DNA of 64,000 nt from Limibacter armeniacum (GTDB lineage Bacteria; Bacteroidota; Bacteroidia; Cytophagales; Flammeovirgaceae), in assembly GCF_036880985.1 (NCBI RefSeq), contig NZ_JBAJNO010000001.1, forward strand, positions 124,001 to 188,000, read 5' to 3'. Under the pieces are notes generated by a model. The model did no database searches, was not told where the DNA came from, and saw only the letters and a program-made list of their open reading frames with translations. The position numbers and the translations under genes were made by a program. Below, one piece after another: positions 16,018-25,702 of the stretch (position 1 is the stretch's first letter; each line of letters opens with the position of its first letter).

Positions 16018-17466
16018 TTATTCTCCATTGGACTTACCACTGAAATACTCATTAGAGTAAAGTTTTGAGTATTCAGATAAATCTGCCCAAATAACTGGAA
16101 TGTATTTTTTTAATTCACTTACCGTATGCTGGAACTCTGGTTGATCCGCCAGATTACTCCATTCATTCGCATCATTTAGCAAGTCGTATAATTCCAGAGA
16201 CTGATCCTCGTACTGAATCAGTCGGTAACGTTCACTTCTTATGGAGATATTGCCTTTCCCGTCGAAGGTGATGGCTGGGTGGGACCATTTAGGCGTTTTA
16301 CCTTCTATCCATTCTCTTAATGAATGTCCCTCAGCCAACGGATACGGCGGTAAGCTACACATATCAGTCAAAGTAGGATAGATATCCAGAAGTTCTACAG
16401 GTCGATCACACTTGACTCCTTCACTAGATTTGATTCCTTTTAAAATCAGAACTGCCCGGGTGTCTCTTTCCCATAGCGCCTGTTTGGCAAACCTGTTTTT
16501 TTCACCGAGATGGTAGCCATGATCGGACCACAATACGACAATGGTATTGTTAGCATAGTCAGAGGTTTCTAACGCATCGAGTACCTTTCCCACCTGCGCA
16601 TCCACAAATGCGACACAGGCCATATAAGCTTGAATCACATTTTTCCACTGGTCTGATTGGATCAGTTCCTCAGTGGTAGGCATGGCAGGAACATCAGTTA
16701 CTATCTGAGCAAAGGGGGGAATGTCTTCAAAATCATCTGGCAGATAGGGAGGCGTCTGAATACTGTCTAACGGGAATTTCTCAAACCACTTTTTTGGTGC
16801 ATGCCACGGCACATGCGGCCTGACAAATCCCACTGCCAAGAAGAATGGTTTCGGGTGATGTTCCTGAAGTCTTTCTACTGTCCATTCTGCACTTTTATAA
16901 TCAGTCATTAGACTGTCATGTTCAGGATATATCCCCCAATCAGTTCCTGTATACCCTCTTTTTCCCTCCATTTTGTAAGGATCATAATGAATTCTTTCTT
17001 GAGGCTTGGGTCCCATCCACGAAAACTTCCCACCATATTCCTGAAAAGTGTTTGCATCATCTCCATTATGATAAATTTTCCCAACACCCATGGTTTTGTA
17101 CCCATTCGCCTCAAAAAAGTCAGGCATAAAAACAGCCTTACTGGTAAGCTCATTGGATTTTCTGATATCCTGATCTTCCATATGCAAATAGTTACCGCTG
17201 CTCGATGGATAGAGTCCTGTCATAATACTTGCCCTGGAAGGACCACAAATAGGTGCCTGACAATGAGCATTGGTAAACAGAGTTCCCTGTCGGGCTAGTC
17301 TGTCTATATTCGGTGTCGGGATGTTAATTGCGCCATTCATACAGTTGATGTAGTCGTTCAGATCATCAATGGCAATGAAAAGCACATTGGGTTTGCCCTG
17401 AGCCTGAACACTTATATGAATTAGGCTTAGAATTAGCCCTATCATGATTCTTCTAAAGAGATACAT
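16018..17466 (-). CDS. Secreted S1-family sulfatase (iduronate-2-sulfatase-like), 482 aa
   Basis: A signal peptide (to about VQAQ) is followed by the S1 fold. It has the metal-binding NVLFIAIDDLNDY near the start and the formylglycine motif CGPSR with Cys74 in QAPICGPSRASIMTG. HMEDQ, GKIYHNGDD, FVRPHVPWHAP and VVLWSDHGYHLGEKNRF carry further metal and sulfate ligands. The order of motifs resembles iduronate-2-sulfatase-type enzymes (S1_7-like, assignment by eye). Cys-type maturation needs an anaerobic sulfatase-maturating enzyme, which is not in this window. It lies just downstream (minus strand) of the PL8 lyase and the dead SDR gene, implying a sulfated uronic-acid glycan. Confidence 0.9.
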   Translation of the reverse strand: MYLFRRIMIGLILSLIHISVQAQGKPNVLFIAIDDLNDYINCMNGAINIPTPNIDRLARQGTLFTNAHCQAPICGPSRASIMTGLYPSSSGNYLHMEDQDIRKSNELTSKAVFMPDFFEANGYKTMGVGKIYHNGDDANTFQEYGGKFSWMGPKPQERIHYDPYKMEGKRGYTGTDWGIYPEHDSLMTDYKSAEWTVERLQEHHPKPFFLAVGFVRPHVPWHAPKKWFEKFPLDSIQTPPYLPDDFEDIPPFAQIVTDVPAMPTTEELIQSDQWKNVIQAYMACVAFVDAQVGKVLDALETSDYANNTIVVLWSDHGYHLGEKNRFAKQALWERDTRAVLILKGIKSSEGVKCDRPVELLDIYPTLTDMCSLPPYPLAEGHSLREWIEGKTPKWSHPAITFDGKGNISIRSERYRLIQYEDQSLELYDLLNDANEWSNLADQPEFQHTVSELKKYIPVIWADLSEYSKLYSNEYFSGKSNGE

Positions 17467-17569
17467 ACTATGTTATTAATATTTAAAACAATAACCTGCA
17501 AGAATGTAAGACGTAGAGATAAGCCTATCTCCCACTAATTACACTGATAATTCTGTCACAAATTTGGAA

Positions 17570-17900
17570 GTGTTAGAACATAACCAATAAATATTCCCAT
17601 AGGGCATATTACCACCTGTCGCATTGAGCAGTACATCTATTCTTCCCCAGTTGCTTTGATCTGGTCTCAGGCATTTTTCAGGAACGATTCATCCAATACA
17701 TCATAGACAATTCCCATTACCTTATCTCCAAAAGCAGCCTATGCACTGTCAACAGTGGTTTGGCTTCTACTCAAAATCACGACCTGAGCTCCTGACTCCA
17801 ATAAACCTTTGGCTATGCCTTTTCCCAATGCACCACCTCTGCCAGTGATGACGATTACTTTATGCTGTATATCAAATAGTTTCAAAATAGATTGATCAAT
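17570..17900 (-). pseudogene. SDR oxidoreductase remnant (fructuronate/mannonate oxidoreductase-like)
   Basis: Translating the minus strand from 17900 gives KLFDIQHKVIVITGRGGALGKG..., the N-terminal Rossmann turn of an SDR enzyme, then GAQVVILSRSQ. It has in-frame stops TAG (after TTVDSA) and TGA (after LKNA), and a frameshift before WGRIDVLLNATGGNMP, which is the SDR NAxGG motif. The 3' half with the YxxxK active site is gone. The motif style matches SDR D-mannonate oxidoreductases that accompany uxuA in Bacteroidota. That identity is inference. The original start codon appears lost directly behind the PL8 stop. Confidence 0.75.
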
Positions 17901-17904
17901 ACCT

Positions 17905-20016
17905 TTAATTTTCCTGATAAGCAGTAGGTATCTTATCTAATGCAATACTTGTTGTTGTACCTGTAAAGCCAGCGTTTGGTAATTTAATTTTCAATATGGT
18001 ATAGTCTTCTTTAGGCTGGTAAACTGCTTCTATATCTGATGTGCTGTAATGCCCGTCCAGCATTACCGTCAGCAATTCCAGTTTCTGTGTAGGGTCTGAC
18101 AAATGCAGCCTTAAATTTTCCTTTCCATTTTCAAGTAATACAATACAAGGTTGTATGACTTCTATTCCCAGCTTATCTGCATATTTCAACTTCCCAGCCT
18201 GATGAAATACCATCGCTATTGCTTGAGTTTTTGTATTGACTACTGACTGCAAAAGACTATCATTCTGCAAAATATGGTACTGATTTGCTCTTTTAGATAA
18301 CTCTTCTTTTGTGAAGCAATCCGGAAACACCATGTAGCGGTACGCCTGACTGGCAGGATGCTGACCATGATCCAAGTAAAGGAGGAAAGTTTTTGCTTTC
18401 AGGATTTCACTTGACTGACTTAAAGCATAGTTACTGTATCGGCCTTTTACCTTTTTCGCTGCTAAATGAACAGGTTGGTCTTTTGGAAAAAAATAGCCAA
18501 ACCCATCATGAAGTATAGCTTGCCCGTTTGAGTTCTTTATGCGTTTTAATCCTTTTTTATGTAGCAGCGATTGATTGACGGTTGTCAGCACCTGTCCGTT
18601 ACGCTCAGACCGGATGTCTGTTCCAAGAAATACAAAGGCACTGTCAAAATAAAAATAAGCTTTCTTGGCGTTCAGGCTATCCCTGTCGTATTGAAAAGCT
18701 GCCACTCCTATTTCACCATTGCTTACACCTCCCGCAAATGGAAAATCCACACGGTAACTTCCCCAATCTATGGTTGGAAGATCATGCTGATGCTGCAGCG
18801 TGGTGGTACCTGGTATTTTGTTCCAATCCCAAAAAGGGAAGACATTCAGGTATTCATCTCCTTTTCTATAAAAATAGGTCGCACCATCTGAAAGGTAATA
18901 CCCTTTGACGTTATCCCCATTTCCGGACTCCGAACCGATAATCCTTTCCGACACCATTTTGAGTGAAGTGTAGTAGTCACTCGTACGGTGAACCATAAAG
19001 TCAGAATGCCAGAAATACTTGTTCCCTTTTGTAATATTAAAGTCCGGAAACTGATGGGCAAAAGCAGTATCGGCAGAGAACAGCATTTGAAAAGCACGTT
19101 TGAAACGGTTGGTTTTTTCAAACTGAAAATCATGAAACTGTTGCCTTCCCAAAGCCGTCACATCCATTTGATCCTGATAGATCACCCACCGCAAACCATT
19201 ACCAAAAAAGTCCCTGACAATTGCTTTCTTTTCTTCCGAAAAATCAAAGGTTGTTCCCTGTAAAACCTTTATCCAGAAAGCCAATTCCTGAGTAAAAGAA
19301 ACACCATAGGTGCCCATCTGCATTTGTGGTCCGTGTTGGTGGTAAGAGTAATCAAATTGAATTCCTTCCTCTTTACCAAGCGTAATTTCCTCTTCAATGG
19401 CCTTGACACCCGTTTGGATTAGGTCTTTATCTAAACGGATGACTCCTTTGTTAACCGCAATTCCAGCTGCCCAAACCTTATTCTGTCCCGTCATATTTTC
19501 CATGGTTGCTTTGTCAAGCAACAGGTTGATCTTGTAGATTTGGGTTTCGCTCAACTCCTCCTGCATTAGCACTGTGATAGCAGAGAGAATTTTAGGGACG
19601 TAAATCTTGACATTGTACCAATTCGGATAATTATCCACATGGTCTAGCCAATAATTAAGCATTAGTTGAATCTGGTCGGAACAGGACGGATGCTGATAAT
19701 AAGGGCTTCCCTCTGTTCGGTACACTTTGGCAAACAATAATAGCCGGTCTAAATGGTCCCTGACTGGCCAGGCACTCCGCTGCCGATTGGTATAGTCGAT
19801 ATCTGAGAAACTCCCACTTTCCTGCAACCTTTCTTTCAATGCTTCAATCTGCTTTTCCTGTGCCGGCTCTGACAAAATTGTTTCTATAAGATGCAACTTC
19901 AGTACATCTATATCATTTGAAATTTGTGTTTGAGCAAAGAGCTTATTACCCTGCAAAAAAATGACAGTGGTTAGCAAAAAAATGATTACCCGATAGTATA
20001 ATTTAAAATCCTGCAT
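17905..20016 (-). CDS. Polysaccharide lyase family 8 (chondroitin AC/hyaluronate/xanthan lyase-like), 703 aa
   Basis: A signal peptide/signal anchor (to about LFAQ) is followed by an (alpha/alpha) toroid (about 40-360) and beta-sandwich domains. Key segments are NWYNVKIYVPK (catalytic Asn region), FDYSYHQHGPQMQMGTYG around residue 225 (catalytic His and Tyr) and SDFMVHRTSDYYTSLKMVSERI in the central domain. The length fits PL8 (about 700-1000). PL8 enzymes cleave uronic-acid linkages by beta-elimination, leaving a 4,5-unsaturated uronate that a GH88 enzyme (36086-37327) could remove. Specificity among chondroitin, hyaluronan and xanthan cannot be read by eye. The neighbouring sulfatase favours a sulfated substrate. 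Periplasmic or secreted. Confidence 0.85.
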   Translation of the reverse strand: MQDFKLYYRVIIFLLTTVIFLQGNKLFAQTQISNDIDVLKLHLIETILSEPAQEKQIEALKERLQESGSFSDIDYTNRQRSAWPVRDHLDRLLLFAKVYRTEGSPYYQHPSCSDQIQLMLNYWLDHVDNYPNWYNVKIYVPKILSAITVLMQEELSETQIYKINLLLDKATMENMTGQNKVWAAGIAVNKGVIRLDKDLIQTGVKAIEEEITLGKEEGIQFDYSYHQHGPQMQMGTYGVSFTQELAFWIKVLQGTTFDFSEEKKAIVRDFFGNGLRWVIYQDQMDVTALGRQQFHDFQFEKTNRFKRAFQMLFSADTAFAHQFPDFNITKGNKYFWHSDFMVHRTSDYYTSLKMVSERIIGSESGNGDNVKGYYLSDGATYFYRKGDEYLNVFPFWDWNKIPGTTTLQHQHDLPTIDWGSYRVDFPFAGGVSNGEIGVAAFQYDRDSLNAKKAYFYFDSAFVFLGTDIRSERNGQVLTTVNQSLLHKKGLKRIKNSNGQAILHDGFGYFFPKDQPVHLAAKKVKGRYSNYALSQSSEILKAKTFLLYLDHGQHPASQAYRYMVFPDCFTKEELSKRANQYHILQNDSLLQSVVNTKTQAIAMVFHQAGKLKYADKLGIEVIQPCIVLLENGKENLRLHLSDPTQKLELLTVMLDGHYSTSDIEAVYQPKEDYTILKIKLPNAGFTGTTTSIALDKIPTAYQEN

Positions 20017-20330
20017 GCTAGAAATGCTTAATGAATAATTCTGTTGAAGAAATGAATTTTAATTATTTGGATTTAAAAAGCTACTTCCTCCTTATCTTGG
20101 TAAGCATTAAAATTATACGTCCACCTTTTTGGAAGAATTCCCTATTTCCGTCCAGTATTACATCTCCTATTCTGAAGCGTTTAAAATTCAATCGTTGCCC
20201 TTCACCTTTGCTCTATTTCACTTAATTAGGTAGAGGAATCACCTGAATTTCATGGCTTTATTTCAAGTATTTCATCTCCTGATTATTTTCCCTCTATTCA
20301 TCATTTGATTACCTATTAACTACATTAGAG
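20017..20330. other. Divergent promoter region between PL8 and PhyH genes
   Basis: 314 bp separating the minus-strand lyase from the plus-strand dioxygenase. AT-rich, with no frame or repeat I can support. It must hold the promoters of both. Confidence 0.4.
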
Positions 20331-21146
20331 ATGGACAATACTGAAACGAGATCTATTCTTGATACCCCCTTTTTTCTCTCCACTGAAACGGTTGAACAGT
20401 TTCATGAAAACGGTTGGGTAAAGTTGGACAACATCATGGGACAGGATGATTTACAGCCCTATAGAAAAGCTATACAAGCTGAAGTCTCCCAACGACAAAA
20501 AGACTTCAAGCCTTTGCAGGAACGGGACACTTATGGCAAAGCATTTTTACAGATCATGAACCTTTGGAGATCAAACGAAGTGATTAGGCAGTTTGTAATG
20601 GCTAAGCGGTTTGCAGGAATTGCCGCCAAACTGCTGGGAGTTGAAAAAGTAAGGATCTATCACGATCAGGCATTATTTAAAGAGGCGGGCGGAGGTCCAA
20701 CCCCTTGGCACCAAGACCAGTATTATTGGCCATTGGACACGGATAAAACGCTTACCATGTGGATGCCACTTGTGGATTTGAATGAATCTATGGGCATTCT
20801 TCAATTTGCCTCAGGCTCACATCGCCACGAAAACAAAGAACAAATCGCCATCTCTGATCAATCAAACCACTATTTCGACGAATTGGTCCACCACAATGCA
20901 TATTCTATTTCAGATCTCAAATCAATTTGTGCCGGAGATGCTACCTTCCATTATGGGTGGACCATGCATTATGCTCCTGGTAACATTGGTAACCGCATGC
21001 GTGAAGTAATGACTGTCATTTATTTTGCAGATGGAGCCAAAGTAACCCAACCTGACCATGTACACAAGGAGACAGACTTAAGGCAGTGGTTACCTGGCTG
21101 TCAAGCAGGTGATTTGGCGGCCAGTCCAATCAATCCGGTTGTCTGA
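20331..21146 (+). CDS. Phytanoyl-CoA dioxygenase (PhyH)-family Fe(II)/2-oxoglutarate enzyme, 271 aa
   Basis: The facial triad is visible: HxD in PWHQDQYYW (His127, Asp129) and the distal His213 in GWTMHYAPGN, with a downstream Arg (NRMREV) for 2-oxoglutarate. There is no signal peptide, so it is cytoplasmic. PhyH relatives hydroxylate small molecules with O2. Members recur in sugar-acid and PUL neighbourhoods, where substrates are mostly unknown. It is convergent with the GH94/GH36-like gene, sharing one terminator (21149-21179). A second PhyH gene lies at 59837. Confidence 0.8.
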   Translation: MDNTETRSILDTPFFLSTETVEQFHENGWVKLDNIMGQDDLQPYRKAIQAEVSQRQKDFKPLQERDTYGKAFLQIMNLWRSNEVIRQFVMAKRFAGIAAKLLGVEKVRIYHDQALFKEAGGGPTPWHQDQYYWPLDTDKTLTMWMPLVDLNESMGILQFASGSHRHENKEQIAISDQSNHYFDELVHHNAYSISDLKSICAGDATFHYGWTMHYAPGNIGNRMREVMTVIYFADGAKVTQPDHVHKETDLRQWLPGCQAGDLAASPINPVV

Positions 21147-21148
21147 TA

Positions 21149-21179
21149 AAAAAGAGCCTTGGTTCGCAAGGCTCTTTTT
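21149..21179. terminator. Bidirectional intrinsic terminator
   Basis: AAAAAGAGCCTTG-gttcg-CAAGGCTCTTTTT sits between the convergent PhyH and GH94/GH36-like genes. A and T tracts on both sides let it serve both. Confidence 0.85.
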
Positions 21180-21188
21180 CCGTAACTG

Positions 21189-23462
21189 TTATTGTTTTGT
21201 ACTTTCCTTTTCTTTCAGCAGATAATACATATAAAGCTGATAAGCATGCGGATGTGCATTGTAGACCATATTCTGAGAGTGCCCCGGGTAAGCTGAAGTC
21301 AGGGAGGAGTTCACATAATCTGAAGAAGTCCATTGCCCGATCCAAAGATCAGGGTATTGACTTGAAATATGCCTGAAAGTGGTGCGCTCAAAAAACTGCC
21401 ATGCTTTGTCTATATCTACTTCTGCCGTTCCGATTACGAGCTGCCCAAAAGGAGAATACCAGCAGCCACCGTTTTCCCCGCAGCCAATTTCTGCATAATG
21501 CTCTCCCCTCTTCAGTGGGAAGTTGCCTTCCATCAGCCTTGCGCCTACTTTTTCTGGCTTGATCAGCTTCTCTTCCACTTCCTGTAAGAGTGCTTGTTTT
21601 TTCTCTATGGATACTTCCGGAATTTGCAGGGCAAACGCCTGTGGCCAAAGGTAAATCTTGTCATGTCCTACTGATTCATCAATCCAGTAAAAACGGCGTA
21701 GATATGTGGCACCCCCCCAGTCTTTCATCACATTTTCCAGCATGGTTTTACGCTGATAGGTAATACTTTCCAGCAGTCGGTCAACTTCTATCATTGGGAT
21801 ATCTTTCTCTACCTTTTTCGCCTTTTCCAGTTCGCGCAGCATATCACCATACACTTTCACAAGCATGGTAGAATTGAGCATGGATTCAGAATCAAAGTAC
21901 ATTCGGTTGTAAGGTTTTTCCGCCAGTACAAAATGAATGTCATCATTCCAGTCAGAGTTCAGGAGACGGACCAATCCCCTTGGACCGACGCTGATCTCGT
22001 CACGCAGAAAGAGGTGCATCATCTCGATATGGTCCAGCACTGTGCCAGAAGTTTTGGCCTCCAAAGGGTAATAGGCGATGTCTTCCATTAGAAAAGCATA
22101 GTCTCCTGTAATGCGCAGGTACTCATTGAGAGAGTTCAAGAGAAACAGTTGGTTGTCACTCTGCTTATACGCTTCATCGGTCTGGTAACCGATCCCTTTT
22201 TCCGAAATTGGGGCTTCCCCTCTTGGTGTTACCTTTTTCAGGCAATAACGCAAGGCTGATTTGGCTACTTCAGGGTTGTAATAACACATGGGCAACATGT
22301 GCTGCAAGTGGTCACGGATACCACCATGCAGTCCCCAATAATAATCATAGGCACTTCCTTGCGGGGTTTTGGTTTCCTGAAAATAACCCGAATACATGGA
22401 CATGGCTTCGAGCGTATGGGCATCCCAGATCAACTCCATTCTCAATCGATCATCTTTTTCAGCTTCAAATAGTGGTAACACATTTTTCCATGCTGAAGCA
22501 AAACTGTTGGCTACATCGTCCTGCTGCAGCTTTTCAATCATTTGCTTGATCTGTGCCACATCTCCAGTGGCTTCGATTCCCACCACAAAATAAACAGTCT
22601 TTTTCTCAGCAGGTTTTAGGGTAACCTCAACCGAAGCATCCAATAATGGTTTCCCTGATGCATCAGGGTAAGAGGTCACAGTACCATTGACTTCCAGTGA
22701 ACTGATAAACAGTGAAGGAGGGTAACCCTCATATTCTGCTGCTGTCTCTCGATCCTTCCAAAGAAAAGGGACTTCCGTTTCCGCGATCATATCCGCTTTG
22801 ATCAAGTTTGCAGACACCTGTTTCACATCAGCGCGGTAATCCACTTTTTTAGCTGACCGCTGCTGATAATTCATTTCATAACTGGCTCTTACAAACTCAT
22901 GGTAGTCTACCTTCTCTTTGCGTTTTCCTGAATTTTCTATTTCTACTTCTACCAGAAAGGCGGGCAGGCCACCATCATAGCTTTGGGAAGGGGCCACCTT
23001 GATAGTACGCTTCACAGACAGGTTTTTATTCATCTGATAACGATAAGACATATACCCTACTCCTGTTTTAACGGCTGTTTGGCTTCTGTTTTCAGCCAAC
23101 GAGTTGGGACCGGTCAGGGCCACCCGTTTCTTTCCTAGCTTTAGGTAAGCGCCGCTTACCCCTGTGTTGATGCTGTCACCCTGATTCAGCCTTCCCCAGC
23201 TTCTCTCAGCCGTCAGCAACTGGTATGTTCCGCTGACATGGGCAAAGAGCAGCATCCGGTAATTGCCCAGCGCAAAATAAGGGTCTGTGGTCATGCTGGT
23301 CGCCTGTTTTGACAACTCCACCTTAAAAGGATATGCCCCCTGATAATCAAGGGAAGGCAATCCATTCTCGTCCCATTCCCATACAACTAAGGGTGTCTGG
23401 GCAATACTTGCGCCGCCAAATGTCAGCAGCAGGAGCAGTCCTATTGTTTTGAGTATTTTCAT
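21189..23462 (-). CDS. Secreted GH94/GH36-like (alpha/alpha)6-barrel glycosidase, 757 aa
   Basis: A signal peptide (MKILKTIGLLLLLTFGG, cleavage near SIAQ) is followed by an N-terminal beta-sandwich (about 25-290) and a C-terminal (alpha/alpha)6 barrel. The barrel has the phosphorylase-like segments YYWGLHGGIRDHLQHMLPM (about 370-390) and LLNSDWNDDIH (about 498-508; GH94 enzymes have a similar Asp-Trp-Asn-Asp motif). It ends with GQWTSSDYVNSSLTSAYPGHSQ. Classical GH94 enzymes are cytoplasmic phosphorylases. A signal peptide here argues for periplasmic hydrolysis or an unknown activity. The same domain architecture is often labelled GH36-type. Substrate unknown; beta-glucoside is an inference. 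Confidence 0.7.
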   Translation of the reverse strand: MKILKTIGLLLLLTFGGASIAQTPLVVWEWDENGLPSLDYQGAYPFKVELSKQATSMTTDPYFALGNYRMLLFAHVSGTYQLLTAERSWGRLNQGDSINTGVSGAYLKLGKKRVALTGPNSLAENRSQTAVKTGVGYMSYRYQMNKNLSVKRTIKVAPSQSYDGGLPAFLVEVEIENSGKRKEKVDYHEFVRASYEMNYQQRSAKKVDYRADVKQVSANLIKADMIAETEVPFLWKDRETAAEYEGYPPSLFISSLEVNGTVTSYPDASGKPLLDASVEVTLKPAEKKTVYFVVGIEATGDVAQIKQMIEKLQQDDVANSFASAWKNVLPLFEAEKDDRLRMELIWDAHTLEAMSMYSGYFQETKTPQGSAYDYYWGLHGGIRDHLQHMLPMCYYNPEVAKSALRYCLKKVTPRGEAPISEKGIGYQTDEAYKQSDNQLFLLNSLNEYLRITGDYAFLMEDIAYYPLEAKTSGTVLDHIEMMHLFLRDEISVGPRGLVRLLNSDWNDDIHFVLAEKPYNRMYFDSESMLNSTMLVKVYGDMLRELEKAKKVEKDIPMIEVDRLLESITYQRKTMLENVMKDWGGATYLRRFYWIDESVGHDKIYLWPQAFALQIPEVSIEKKQALLQEVEEKLIKPEKVGARLMEGNFPLKRGEHYAEIGCGENGGCWYSPFGQLVIGTAEVDIDKAWQFFERTTFRHISSQYPDLWIGQWTSSDYVNSSLTSAYPGHSQNMVYNAHPHAYQLYMYYLLKEKESTKQ

Positions 23463-23812
23463 CTGAGATCTAAAAATATAAGAGAGTCTGTATCCATAAG
23501 CGGAAGAGACTTCGCTTTGTGTAAAAATTGGTTCAGCCTAAAAATAGGATGCTTTGAAAAAGCAGGGAAGTCTTCTGCTGGCTTACTGCGCCAATCTGAA
23601 TATGAATCCGCACATTCTGAAGGGATGTCCTCATTCCTGCCCACCGCGATTTTTGCGCTTTTGGGGCCACTGCAAATTCGCTCCTTATAAAACGATTTGC
23701 CCCCCCTTATTGCCTGTACAATACAAATATTTACCCAACCGAAACACGTCTGGTGTACAGCCTCAATGCTGTATGCTTTAAACAGGTCTTTTATTTATAA
23801 ACCAACAGGATT
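23463..23812. other. Divergent promoter region between GH94/GH36-like and symporter genes
   Basis: 350 bp with no coding sequence I can support. One 75-codon frame (23554-23781) lacks any recognisable feature. It should contain promoters for both flanking genes. Confidence 0.4.
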
Positions 23813-25702
23813 GTGAAACTAGGAATCATTGATATATGCATTATTGCCCTTTACCTGATCGCCACGGTGGTAATCGGGCTGGTGATGAAAAAACGGGCGC
23901 AAAAAAGTAAAGGTGAATACTTGCTGGGGGGCAACAAGCTGCCCTGGTATCTGTTGGGGCTTTCAAACGCTTCCGGCATGTTTGACATCTCAGGCACTAT
24001 GTGGCTGGTGGCTATCGGGTTTGTCTACGGACTCAAGAGTATCTGGATCCCCTGGCTGTGGCCTGTATTCAACCAGATTTTCCTGATGGTGTTCTTGTCG
24101 GCTTGGCTCAGGCGCTCCAATGTCACGACTGGCGCAGAGTGGATCAAAACACGGTTCGGGAACAGCCGTGAAGCACGACTCTCCCATATGGTGGTCGTCA
24201 TCTTTGCACTGATTGGCTGTATTGGCATGCTGGCATACGGCTTTATAGGAGTAGGGAAATTCATCGAGATATTTATTCCTTGGGAATATGTGTCACAATA
24301 CATTCCATTTGAAGTATCATCACAGTATGTACCGCATTTTTACGGTATTTGCCTGACCCTATTTGCCATGTTCTATGCCATACTCGGCGGGATGGTCAGT
24401 ATTGTATGGACCGACATCGTCCAATACATCATCATGACTGTTTCCTCTATTATTGTCGCTGCCATTGCCATGAGTACTTTGGGTGAGCAGACACTGGTGG
24501 TGCCGGAAGGATGGATGTCTCCTTTATTCGGATGGGAACTCGAAATGGACTGGCATGGCATTGTGCAGGAAGCCAATGATAAAATTGCTACAGACGGATT
24601 TTCTCTCTTTACTGTGTTCTTTTCACTGACTCTTTTCAAAGGGATTCTTTCTAGTGCTGCAGGTCCTGCTCCAACGTATGATATGCAAAAAATTCTGGCG
24701 TCAAAGAATGCGAAAGAAGCTTCCCTGATGAGCGGATCGGTTTCCCTGATCCTGATTCCTGCCCGCTATATGATGATCACGGGTTTTGTCGTATTGGGAC
24801 TTCTGTATTTTGATCAGTTAAATCTGTATGTAGGCGGAAGGTTGGATTTTGAACAGCTTCTTCCCGCTGCCATGGAACAGTTTATTCCGGTAGGGCTTAC
24901 AGGGATGTTACTGGCTGGACTATTGGCAGCCTTTAATTCCACTTTTGCCGGAACACTCAACGCTGGACAGGCTTATATTATCAATGACCTTTACCTTAAA
25001 TACATTAACCCACAAGCTACTCAGAAAAAAGTCACACTTATCAGCTATGCAATCGGTATTATACTTGTGGTGGTCAGTACCATTTTCGGTTTCTTTGCCA
25101 AAGATGTCAATGCCGTGCTGCAATGGGTAGTTTCTGCCCTTTATGGTGGCTATATCGCATCCAATGTACTGAAGTGGTACTGGTGGCGATTTAATGGCGG
25201 CGGATATTTCTGGGGAATGGCATCCGGTACGTTAGCTGCATTGGTATTTCCATTGGTGTTTCAGCAAACGCTCGAACTGTACTATTTCCCGCTCCTGCTC
25301 CTGATTTCATTTGTGGGGTGCATTGTTGGGACCTATACCTCGCCACCTACTGATATGGAAACATTGAAACGTTTTTACTTCAATGTAAGACCTTGGGGGT
25401 TCTGGCAACCAATCCATCAGGAGCTAGAGGCTTCTTATCCAAACCTAAAAGCCAATACCCATTTCAAGCGGGACATGTTCAATGTCGGAGTCGGTATTTT
25501 GTGGCAAACCGTTTTGGTGGCTACCCCCATCTTTATGGTGCTGATGGAGTGGCGGAATTTCTTCCTGTCTCTTGTACTAACCTGTCTGACTTCCTTTATC
25601 CTGAAAAAAACATGGTGGGAGCCATTCAAGGCGCGAGAAGAGGAACTGGCGTTAGAGCTATCAGAGCAGCCCGTTGAAGCTGAAAGTGTGCTTACTAACT
25701 AA
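23813..25702 (+). CDS. Sodium:solute symporter (SSS family), 629 aa
   Basis: About 14 hydrophobic segments of the LeuT-type SSS fold. The N-terminal helix IIDICIIALYLIATVVIGLVM is followed by the characteristic SNASGMFDISGTMWL, where the first sodium site lies. Later come YAILGGMVSIVWTDIVQYI and GMLLAGLLAAFNSTFAGTLNAGQAYIINDLY, a classic SSS signature (about 365-395). The start is GTG at 23813. It likely imports a mono- or oligosaccharide or sugar acid released in the periplasm; substrate unknown. The gene's TAA is formed by the first bases of a multi-hairpin repeat (25700-25873). Confidence 0.9.
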   Translation: MKLGIIDICIIALYLIATVVIGLVMKKRAQKSKGEYLLGGNKLPWYLLGLSNASGMFDISGTMWLVAIGFVYGLKSIWIPWLWPVFNQIFLMVFLSAWLRRSNVTTGAEWIKTRFGNSREARLSHMVVVIFALIGCIGMLAYGFIGVGKFIEIFIPWEYVSQYIPFEVSSQYVPHFYGICLTLFAMFYAILGGMVSIVWTDIVQYIIMTVSSIIVAAIAMSTLGEQTLVVPEGWMSPLFGWELEMDWHGIVQEANDKIATDGFSLFTVFFSLTLFKGILSSAAGPAPTYDMQKILASKNAKEASLMSGSVSLILIPARYMMITGFVVLGLLYFDQLNLYVGGRLDFEQLLPAAMEQFIPVGLTGMLLAGLLAAFNSTFAGTLNAGQAYIINDLYLKYINPQATQKKVTLISYAIGIILVVVSTIFGFFAKDVNAVLQWVVSALYGGYIASNVLKWYWWRFNGGGYFWGMASGTLAALVFPLVFQQTLELYYFPLLLLISFVGCIVGTYTSPPTDMETLKRFYFNVRPWGFWQPIHQELEASYPNLKANTHFKRDMFNVGVGILWQTVLVATPIFMVLMEWRNFFLSLVLTCLTSFILKKTWWEPFKAREEELALELSEQPVEAESVLTN

